A stretch of 64,000 bases of DNA from Bolinopsis microptera (lineage: Eukaryota; Ctenophora; Tentaculata; Lobata; Bolinopsidae): contig NC_087073.1 of the NCBI RefSeq assembly GCF_026151205.1, positions 14,467,837-14,531,836 on the forward strand, written 5' to 3'. The first letter of the stretch is position 1; every line of letters starts with the position of its first letter. The notes below the pieces were generated by a model that was not told where the DNA came from, did not search any database, and saw only the letters and a list, made by a program, of their open reading frames with translations. A program made the translations under genes and the position numbers. Shown in pieces: positions 25,901-37,900 of the stretch.

Positions 25901-28900
25901 TGTCTGATATCTATTTTAACTTGATATGGGTGTTACCCACTTTAATAACGTTACTGAATGGTAACAAGTGGGTGTTAGGGCCGGGGATCTGTAACTTTAC
26001 CACTTACATGCAGTATCCTCCAGCTATAGCCACCATTTTCTTTATCACCCTCATATCTGTTAACAAGTGGATGAGATGTCAGTTCCCCCTAAAAACACTG
26101 GACATCACCACCAGAACTGCTTACAAACTAACAATCTTTATCTGGGGGTTCTCATTCCTGCACCCTACTGCTTACTTCGTATCAAACCTGATAAAAACAG
26201 ACGACCCCAGATACATGGAGCTGGATCTGTACAAAGGAAGTTGTGATTATCATCACGGGTTAGATCTAGCTGTGTACTGGAGCGGGGTAGATCTGACCTG
26301 CTCTCTGGTCTGCTGTATGACACCTAGTGGTATATTGCTGGCTTCTAACGCTGCTATACTCTACATTGTCAAGAAGAAGGGACGGGGAAATGTCAGAGTT
26401 TCCAACCTACTGATGATAGTGTGTCTGACGTGCATGTTCTTTATCTCCTACATGCCCTACACTGTCAAGTATCTCATGCCCTTTTTAGTGAGTGATCCTC
26501 ATATCCTCCCTGATGGGTTTGTTGTCATGACGTACTTCATGCTCTACATAAACTCCTGGGCCAATGTCTTTATATATTACTTTACTAACACTTCTTTTAA
26601 GAAGTTTGTGTTGCGTTTGATTAAATGTGGGGAGCCGTCCCGGAAGATAACGAACAGCTCAATGAGGATTATGGAGAAGAGCCGGCTAGCACATGTAGAT
26701 AGGCTCAGACAAGTTCAGCTGCGGAAAGGGTCGCCTAGAACTGAAAACGGGCGTCTGATCAGTGTGATTGTGATGCCCACGGAGATATGTGCCGAGCCAG
26801 TGGTACTGGAAACATGTGAATTAACTCCACTTGAGGAGAGGGTAACGGAGGATAATCATGTTCTGACTGATTGTGAAGAAGCAAATGTGTGATGCTGACA
26901 TTATGCATATTTCTGTAATTTGTTTTGTACATTTTAGATCTAATAATTAATTAGATAAACTCTTCGAATATAGAATATTCGTTTTATAAATGTTTATTTC
27001 TTGTCCCACATATAAGCGGTAGCAGCATTAAATATTTGCTTAATTCACACTGCGCTATAAAAACAGTGATCAGCTTCATTTGCAGATGCACATTAATGAA
27101 GCAACTCATTGCAACTAAAAGCATTGTTAATTTAACCTGCTACCTTCCTGGTCATGTGTACTGTTCTGATTTCATCAGAATAGCTAATAAGTGTTACTTA
27201 CATGACAATAGATATGTGTAACCTGTCGGACTGTCATAATATGTCCATTCATTAAGGTAATGCTCTACAGTTAATAGTATACAACTGATATATTGGTGTC
27301 CAATGTTAAAAATAATTCCATTTGCCCCGCTAAATATAACATATATTTTCTGAATAGACAGAAAGTGATGTTAGAATGATCTTGCTAATAATGTCTGGAA
27401 TAATTGTTGCAGGTATGAATAAAAATATCCTGTACTCAAATTAATTAATTACCTACTATTGTGATTTTAAAGTGGCGAGGTATTATTCCTACTTAGCACT
27501 ACGAATAAAGAAACAATGTGAATACAATATAAATGTGTGTGTGTGAACTGTGATGACGTTGTATTTCCTTCTTTAGTCTTTGTGTTGACTCACAATATGT
27601 TTCACCCAAATATGATATGTACTGTGTACTGTTCGCTTGTTATCAAAACTATACAATACATTTAGCTTTGACGCCTGGTCACCGCGGAGTATTGAGGTTC
27701 AAGTTATAATTATCCAAATTGTTCAGCGAGTAGGAATTTCACATGGGCACTGCCTTGTAACCCACCCCCCCCCCCCCCCCCATCCTCCCTCCCCTCCCCT
27801 TCCCACTCTCTGCACTTCTACGTCTGAATTACTCTCGGAATGATGGAGACCCACCCGACTTACCATCGGACAGCTCGAGGATAATCCGCAAATTTCTGTT
27901 ATGGCGCGAAATTTTGCAACGTGAAGAGTGAGCAGCATCATGTTTAGTTTCGCCAATGTTGGTGACATAATCATGTTCCACAATACCCGTTCACTGGGAA
28001 AGTGGGCGTCTTTAATAATCCAGAGACATGAAGCTGTAGTGGAAGGTTGTATCGTTACAGGAGCACGCGATCGCCCTATCAAATCGTGAAAGGTAGTATA
28101 CTGTTTTCAACCAAATATACGCGCGCGCTGTTTTCACATACTAACGTGTTCTGCGCGCATTATGTCTAGCTGCGATCTGCTAAGCTAGGCCAGCTAGCTG
28201 CACGTACTCGATTCCGGCCCGACTGTACGGACATAACTCTCCCGAAAGTTTTATTGCAAAATCACAGGGAAATTATCTTTGTTCTCATGGTTAGCAGTTA
28301 AAAAGTTGTGCATATTCTGTAGGTAAAGCTTTGTGAATTGTGTCTCTGTTATATCTACAGTTTGACTCGCAACTCATGATGTTACCATACATGTTTGATG
28401 TTACATGGCGAGATCTCCATCCAAAAGGATTAGTGTTACCAGGTGTTGTGGACCTCACGTCACAGGTAAATTTCTCGGTCACAAGAGATTAACAAATGTA
28501 GACTTACTACAGTTCTTGTTTGAATCTTAATACATAGCTTTGAGCTTTCCCGTTTGAGCGATTAGAGGGAAAACTTCGACAAGTTTGCACCCGTTTTCGA
28601 TCATCGAAATTCGATGCTCCAATACATTCTCTTATTCTTAACGAAACTTGCACATAGCATTTCGACGAGATTGTCCACTAAATTTACTAATTCAGTCACG
28701 CTTATCAAACACAGTACACACACTGCATATCTGGTTACAATACATATAACACAGTAAATTATCTAAGGAACTTGTGCTTTTTATAGATGTTTCATTTTCT
28801 AATAGTTGACATTACAACGTTCCCACCAGTGCTGTGTCATCGATACCTGAAGAAGGGCATGAACTATGGTAATATATAACGCGAGCTGAGAAAAGTCCCT

Positions 28901-31900
28901 TTATTTGTTACTTGAGTAGGATTTTACTGCACCACAACCATTAATGTGTGCGGCGGCGGCAGTCACAGGGAAGCGAAACTCGAAATACGGAAAACATGTT
29001 GCTCATGTAATGATATATCGTGTTGTTCAGTAACTCGTTAGTTTCTTGGGAGCAGAGTTTTGGAATGAGGAGTTTTCTTGTTTTGGTATTGTTTTTTGTG
29101 TCGTTTGAAAATGTAAAAGGTTGCCCGAATATTTGCTCATTTTTGTACAGCAATTCCAACGCAGACTGGGAGAATCACTCTAGCATAGCAGACACCTATT
29201 TTATTGTTGAAGGGATTGCATCAGGCAGTGTAACAGGAATAATCACGGCCCGCTTCGAAACCTTTACACCAGATTACGGCAAAACATTTGATTTCCTGAG
29301 GTTTCACAATGACAATACTAAAAAAGAAGACAACCAATCGCTTTTTTTCAAGATTATTCCCGGAAAAAATGGTGTTGTCAGCGGAAAGAAAGGCAGTCCT
29401 ATCGGGACGAAGTCGCTTAGTTTCGAGATCGTGAAGAGTATTCAAATATCAGATTTAGATGCAAATTTCTACAAAATATTCATGGGTTATCCGGGTAACG
29501 CTGAGAGCTTGGAATACAATTACGGAACTGATACAAATTGGAAAACGTTAAAAGATGTGCGTCTCAGAGACACAGTAAAGATAAAGAATGGTGGAAGATG
29601 TACTGTATACAAGTACATATCAGTCTGCTCTGATTCCACACCAAGACATTGTGGTGAACAACGTCTTGTAACAGAAAAGGTTACCCTCGGCTCTCCACAC
29701 ATTCTCACCTGTACCGGCTCTGGAGCTCCTTATCTTGATGTGATGTGGACCAGAGATAAGGCAACGGTTCCAGTTTGGTCAAGTACCTACGACAACACAA
29801 CAGCAGATCACCAGATCAGCTCTAAGGTAGAGATAGATAATATCACCTTGGACCATCTCGGAGAATGGATTTGCACCATCCGTAACAAAAACTTCGGTGA
29901 CAGTGTCAATAAGAAATACGTCCTACAGTACTCCAACCCAGTAATTCTCCTTGACTCACCAAATCTAGAATACTACAAAGACAATGAAAACGACACAGAG
30001 TTTGAGTGGACGGTTGAAGGGTGGCCATTAGAGCAAGTTAAACTAGAATGCGGAAATGAGAACATTTCAGTGAAAAAAAACGATACTGGCTATAGAACCT
30101 TTATACCTCCCCGAGTTGGATTTAAAATCATTCTAAGAAACGAGACCGTAATAAACTGTGTCCTAAAAGATGGAAATAAAGTCCTAAATACTCGTAACAT
30201 CACCAGAGTTGGATACAACTGCACAGAGGGAGAAGGTGGTGTTGGTAAAGATTGTGAAGAGTGTGAACCAGGACAAACTAGTGTGGCTGGAGTTGGAGAG
30301 TGTTTCGCTGGCAACAGTTCCTGTACAGAAGGAAACTGGGGAATTGACGGAATTTGCAATCCATGTCCTGACAACCAGACTAGTTCCTATCATGCGGTTA
30401 AACCGCAAGAATGCTTCACACCTGCACCTGAACCTACTGTACCGCCTGCACCAGACAAGAACCTTATTGCTCCTATAGCCGGTGGTGCTGGTGGATTTGT
30501 AGCTGTCTTGATAATGACTGCTGTTCTTTGTCTGATCCTCCGCAGAAAGAAACCAAAAGAACTCTTAGTCGGTCAACCTCTTCAGCCTAGATTTACAGGA
30601 ACTGCGGAAATCAATGCGGTCTACTCTGACGATCCAGTTCAAAGAACCATTCCAAGACTTCTAAGTGATCTGGATGATTCTGAATGTACTTACGCTAATA
30701 TGAACGAGACGCTCACCCGGAACAACTGTAAAAGTAAAGACAAGGAGAACACGTCTCAACAGTTTAATTCGACTGATAGATCCTTAATGGAGATGACCGC
30801 TATGGCCAGCAGATCTTTAGAAGTGGAAGAAGACACACCGTATGCTAATTTAGACGAAGTGAAAAGAGTGCATTCGACTGACAAAGACGAAAAAGGGGAA
30901 GAAAGTACGCTCGCTCGTCTAGAAAGACCAGAAACTGGGAAGAGAGCCAACCGGTCAGGGAAGATGTCGTCAAAAAATGGCGGGGACGGACTGAAGGAAG
31001 ATCCTCTTTATGCTGTTATCATAAAAGAAGAAGGGTAAAAGTTTAAATAAATTTGTTAATTTCAATGTTCTATTTTAATAGTTTGATTTAGCCAATATCG
31101 CACAATAATTTTGGAAACTCGTATATGTCTTTAAATTCCAACTGATCCTACTTCAGGAACCCTAAAGCTTATCCTAACATACGAGTCGGTAAAACAGGAA
31201 ATGACAACGGCCAGTTCAAGGCAAACAGGTAATTAGAGGGCAAATATAAGCGAACCAATTCCTAAACTTGGTTTTATTATTACAGTTGAGATCTACTACT
31301 AATCAAAGCTCTTTATTTTATATAAGAGATTTGACGAATGGGCCAATTCATTTTCTTTCTGTATTTTTTTAAAGTTACAACTTATTCTTATTTCAAGGAA
31401 TATGCCAATAGAAGAAGAAGATGACACTTATGCCTGCGTAGAGCTTTCTGATTCCTCTAAACTGAGAACCATACCAACAGTTCCAGTTGAAGATGAAGAT
31501 GACACTTACGCCTGCGTGGAACTATCTGACTCCTCTAAACTGAGAACCAAACCAACAGTTCCAGTTACCAACAACGAGAGAGCAGAATACTCCACGATGT
31601 CAGAGCTTCAACGTCAGAAGTCATACGAAAAGGATTGAGTGGAAATAGAAAGCGAATACAAATAACGTATGGATGAACAAACTTTGATAAAATCGCACGA
31701 AATTCATCATAGCAGTGTGAAATTAATAATTTAGTATTTTACAACTTCCTGCCTTCATACAGGCCCGGGACGTCTTTATATCAGGGACGTTTTTTTGTAA
31801 ATTTAATTTCACCCATTTAGTTTCTCAATCTCTGTTTTAAAGACTGCGGCAATTTTTCCCTCGTTATATTTTCCGCTATTTCTGTTAATGTGTTCTTGTT

Positions 31901-34900
31901 CAGCATAAAATGGTCTTATTGTATTATAATTTGTTTACTCTGATAATGAAAGCCTCGACTATCATCAATGAGGATTTAATTTGAATTTCGAAACCTTTGT
32001 CTACGTTTTATAGGGTGTAAACCTGTATATATTCCAGTGATTTTAATTACTATTTCTTGATTAACAATATTTTGCTCATATCATAATTTTGTAACATCTG
32101 TTAGAAAATTACAGTTAAATAAATGTGATTGCACTTCCAACTGTTTGTTTTCTGCATACACTCTAATTTTAATCCATAAAACGACTTGTAATATTGACCC
32201 AATAGAAGTTAGATTTTTTCAAATAAATTTTGAATGAAAAGTTGCATTGGACCTATTCACAACTTCTCTTAGGGGTCGTTTACATATTACATAATCAGTT
32301 TTACACATGGCTATTGTTTCAAAATTACACTAGCGTAATCATTTGGAAACCCACCCCCTCGGCTGATTACATAATACTAGCAGGAACCCGTAAAGCCCTA
32401 AAATGGTGTCAAGACCCAAGAGACTAAAATAATTATTACCTATCTAATTCGCACCACTAATTTTGACACCACTTGGGGGTCCAAATTTTGGGCTCTAAAA
32501 CTCCTATTTCTTGGCCAATTTTTTTTCATGCTGATTTGGAGGCATTAAAGCATTTGGTCCAGTCAAAAAAGTTTCAGTTGTATATCTTTTACGGTTTTTG
32601 CGGAAAGTCGCGTTAAAGTTGATGCCGTGGTGTCAGTAAAATGGTATGGATCCATATATATTTATCGTCTCACTTTATATATAGTAAGATGTGAACGACT
32701 CCTAATATAAACAAAAAATAGAAGTGATATTAGTCATAATGTTAATTAAACCGCAGCTTTCAAGCTCAACCTATGCTATATACAGATACAAACATAAACT
32801 CTGTGTAGAGGTAACATCCAGCACTATATGCATTATATGCATATAGTACTGGACGCTACTTCTAGACAGAGTTTATGTTTGTATCTAATTTCCTATTCAC
32901 TGCCTAGCGCTCAAAAACTGCTATCATTAATTTCTTCCTAGAAGAAGACACTCGCTTCCTTTCGAACGTAAGCAGGGCGGTCAAGCTCAATTCTCCAAAA
33001 TAGATATGAATTCTTAAATTGGTATTCCTAATTCCTAATTTTTGTAGATAGATATCCCCTTCCACATTGTATCATCAAATCCTGAAGAAGGACATGAAAT
33101 ATAGGATAAATCTCTTTATTTGTTACTTGAGTATGATTTTACTGCGCCACCTCAATTATTTATACTAGCAGAAACCCGTCTAACCCTAAAGCGGTGTCAA
33201 GATAAAATAATATTTATTTATGTTGTGATTTTGACAGCACTTGGGGGTCCAAATTTCGGGATCTAAAGTTCTTATTCCTTGACCAATTTTTATTTCTTCA
33301 TACTGGTCAAAAAGAAATAAAAACATTCAACCCAACCAAAAAAGGTTTGATGGTATATCTCTCACCACACGGTTTTCTCGAAAAGTTGTGTTAAAGTTGA
33401 TGTCGTGGTGTCAGTAAAATGGTAACAGATATGTATATATTTAAAGTCACTATTGTGACGGTACATTAGAACTAGACAGAAACAAAGTTTGAAGGGCCTG
33501 AACGGAACACCTCGGTTTCAGTTCCTTGTTTAACACTGCCGTACAGCAAGGACATCCACCGGGTTCTCCAAGGATGGGCACATAGCTCACTCCACACTAT
33601 GTTCTGTCAAATGTTGCTTATATACCAAGGATCTACAGGAAATATTTCCTTGTAAGTTTTAGAGGGCGATCTGTGAACAGACAACTACCTCATTCCCAAC
33701 TATAGGAACTAGAATTCCTATACTATCCCAACGAGCTACACCAAGCATAGTTTCAGATATATCGTCTCGCTTTATATATAATAAGATGTGCAGCTGTATG
33801 TAGCAGGGAAACGAAATTCGAAATACAAAAACTAGTATACTCATGATATATTGTTGCTTGCTAGTTTCTGGGAGCAGAGTTTTGTAATGAGGAGTGTACT
33901 TGTTTTAATATTGTTTTTCGCGTCGCTTGAAAAGGTAAAAGCTTGCTCGAATGTTTGGTAATTTTTGTACAGCAATCCTAAGTCAGACTGGGATAAGCAC
34001 TCTAGCATAGCAAAAACTGGTTTCATTGTCCCTGTTACACCCGGCAATGTAACAGGAATCATCACTGCCCGCTTCGAAACCTTCACTGATATTTACGACG
34101 AGCCAGGGAAAGACAGGAAATGGGATTTCTTGAGGTTTCTTAATGACGATTCTGATGGTGAACAAAACAAGTCACTTTTTTTTCTTCACCAATGCAATCT
34201 CGAAAGTGAAGGTTATATTAGGGAAAGAGGAATGACCTAGCAACCACGGGAACCTCGCTAACTAACAAGATCGTGAAGAGTATTCAAATATCAGATATAA
34301 ATACAAATTATTACAAAATATTCATCGGTCACCCTGGTAACGCTGAGAGCTTGGACTACAAGTACGAAAGTAGTACAGATTGGGCAAACTTCCAACATGT
34401 GCGTCTCAAGGATACTGTGAAGATAAAGAATGGTGGACGATGTACTGTGTACAAGTTCATATCAGGTTGCTCTGATTCCACACCAAGAATTTGTGATGAA
34501 CAACTTGTTACAGAAAATGTTACCCTCGGCTCTCCCCACACTCTCACCTGTACCGGCTCCGGAGCTCCTTATCTTGATGTGATGTGGACCAGAGATAAGG
34601 CAACGGTTCCAGTTTGGACAAGCACCTACGACAACACAAGTCACAACAGCAGATCACCAGATCAGATCTAAGGTAGAGATAGATAATATCACATTGGACC
34701 ATCTCGGAGAATGGATTTGCACCATCAGTAACAAAAACTTTGCTGACAGTGTCAATAAGACATACGTCCTACAGTACACCAACCCAGTAACTCTCCTCGA
34801 CTCACCAAATCTAGAATACTACAAAGACAATGGAAACGACACAGAGTTTGAGTGGACGGTTGAAGGGTGGCCATTAGAGCAAGTTAAACTAGAATGCGGA

Positions 34901-37900
34901 AATGAGAACATTTCCGTGAAAAAAAAACAATACTGGCTATGAAGGCATGAACTATGGTAATATATAACGCGAGCTGAGAAAAGTCCCTTTATTTGTTACT
35001 TGAGTAGGGTTTTACTGCACCACAACCATTAGTATGTGCAGCGGCGGTGGTCGCAGGGAAGCGAAACTCGAAATACGGAAAATATGTTGCTCATGATATA
35101 TCGTGTTGTTCAGTAACCCGTTAGTTTCTTGGGAGCAAAGTTTTGGAATGAGGAGTTTTCTTGTTTTGGTATTGTTTTTTGTGTGGTTTGAAAATGTAAA
35201 AGGTTGCCCGAATATTTGCTCATTTTTGTACAGCAATTCCAACGCAGACTGGGAGAATCACTCTAGCATAGCAGACACCTATTTCATTGTTGAAGGGATT
35301 GCATCAGGCAGTGTAACAGGAATCATCACGGCCCGCTTCGAAACCTTTACTCCTGATTACGGCAAAACATTTGATTTCCTGAGGTTTCACAATGACAATA
35401 CTGAAAAAGAAGACAACCAATCACTTTTTTTCAAGATTATTCCCGGAAAAAATGGTGTTGTCAGCGGAAAGAAAGGCAGTCCTATCGGGACGAAGTCGCT
35501 TAGTTTCGAGATCGTGAAGAGTATTCAAATATCAGATTTAGATGCAAATGTCTACAAAATATTCATGGGTCATCCTGGTAACGCTGAGAGCTTGGAATAC
35601 AATTACGGAACTGATACAAATTGGAAAACGTTAAAAGATGTGCGTCTCAAGGATACTGTGAAGATAAGGTGTGGGGGACGATGTACTGTATACAAGTACA
35701 TATCAGTCTGCTCTGATTCCACACCAAGACTTTGTGGTGAACAACTTGTAACAGAAAATGTTACCCTCGGCTCTCCCCACACTCTCACCTGCACCGGCTC
35801 CGGAGCTCCTTATCTTGATGTGATGTGGACCAGAGATAAGGCAACGGTTCCAGTTTGGACAAGCACCTACGACAACACAACAGCAGATCACCAGATCAGC
35901 TCTAAGGTAGAGATAGATAATATCACCTTGGACCATCTCGGAGAATGGATTTGCACCATCCGTAACAAAAACTTCGGTGACAGTGTCAATAAGACATACG
36001 TCCTACAGTACACCAACCCAGTAACTCTCCTCGACTCACCAAATCTAGAATACTACAAAAACAATGGTACAGTCACAGAGTTTGAGTGGACGGTTAAAGG
36101 GTGGCCACTAAAACAGGTGACTCTGGATTGTGGAAATGAGAACATTTCTGTGACAAGAAACGAGACTGGTTATACCACCTCCATACCACCCCGGATCGGA
36201 TTCAACATTACTCTGAGCAACGAAAATGTGGTAAACTGTGTCCTAAAAGATGGAAATAAAGTCCTAAATACTCGTAACATCACCAGAGTTGGATACAACT
36301 GCACAGAAGGAGAAGGTGGTGTTGGTAAAGATTGTGAGGTGTGTGAACCAGGAGAAACTAGTGCGACTGGAGTGGGAGAGTGTTTCTCTGGTAAAAGCTG
36401 CTGTACAGAAGGAAACTGGGGAATTGAAGGAACCTGCTACCCATGTCCTGACAACCAGACTAGTTCCTATCATGCGGTTAAACCGCAAGAATGCTTCACA
36501 CCTGCACCTGAACCAACTGTGCCAGACTCAGGTTACTGTTAAATTAATATTTTACATGTAAAATTGGGCTCCATGATTTTGCGAAATCACATCAGTTTTA
36601 ATTTCTACAAGCCGTTCTCATTTAACAACATCTAAATATAATTCCATGAACTTGCAGAATAACAAAAACTAAACCGTCAGGTTACAAAACAACTATGTTG
36701 GTTGGATGGGGTCTAGCGGCTGTGTTCTTCATCACTACGGTACTACTCTCAATAGCTTCTACACGGAAATTCGTACTCAGAAAATGCTTTAATGTTTACT
36801 CTGAAAATGAATATATTGAAAACGTCATCACACAACCACCCTCACTGTCTTCTACTGGAGTGCCTAACGAAACTATCTACAACAACCATGAACTTTACGA
36901 GATGAAACCTAATTAAACTCTCCTAAGTCACTTTATTCTTATCAGCCGTAATAATGGCATAATGGATGACACTTTAATTTTAGACATTATTCATGTTGAT
37001 ATTTTTAGGACGACACATCCAATGGTCATACTACCAAACGAACTTGTAACTCTTAATTTGGGTTCTCTTTATCTCGTGTTGTCAAGTGAATAAGTTAACG
37101 ACATTCTTTATTCTTGTGTGAAATATGATGTGATCCAATACGGGAAAGTAAGCAATTTGATACTGAGTAGAGCGTATGTAATTGTAGTTGTACATTTATT
37201 CTCTCAGGCGCGCCACCTCTCAGCCACCACTCGTAGGTGGGAAATCCACTGTTATACATAATGATGATTGTAAATGTAAATAAGAGTTTGTTTCTGATTT
37301 CTTTAATTATTTTTCATTCCAATTGTATTCTTTGTTAGTTGTCACTCATCAAACTAAACTATTACTTAATTCTGCATTCTGCATCTATACTAATAATCCC
37401 AATAAATCTGTGGATGTGTGGGTGTGTGGGTGGTAGGTGGTGGGTGGTGGGTGTGTACGTTTGTAATTTCCTAACGGTTTTATCAAGAAAACTGTAAGAG
37501 TTACTGTTGGACTTTCATGTTTGGAATTCCAGGATTGGAAAGATGAGGTCTCCCGGATCTTCACCAATCGCCTTAACTTCCTCTCCTCCTCCCCTAATAA
37601 CTTCACTCCCTACAATTCCATTCTACAAAGGGATGATGTTAAATCTTATCTCGACAGTCTTTCTTCTTCTTTTATTATTTGCTCCGTAGATAAAGCTTCA
37701 AATAATTATGTTTTTGTCTGCAAGAAGTTTTATCTTTTAACCCTTCTCAACGAACTTGGCTACGATCTCACTTCTCTAGAGTGTCGTGGCAATTCTACTT
37801 ATCATCCGGTTAACTCTGTAGAGGATGATATTATTCAGGAACATGTGAACTTCATTAAAGATAGCTTTAATATTCGTGTTTCTGAGGACAACCTTTGTCT

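Noticed and set aside
27723-28082. 119-codon minus-strand frame
   Set aside because: Part of it reads through a poly-G/C tract. The remaining peptide is unknown, and only one end has a convincing splice site.
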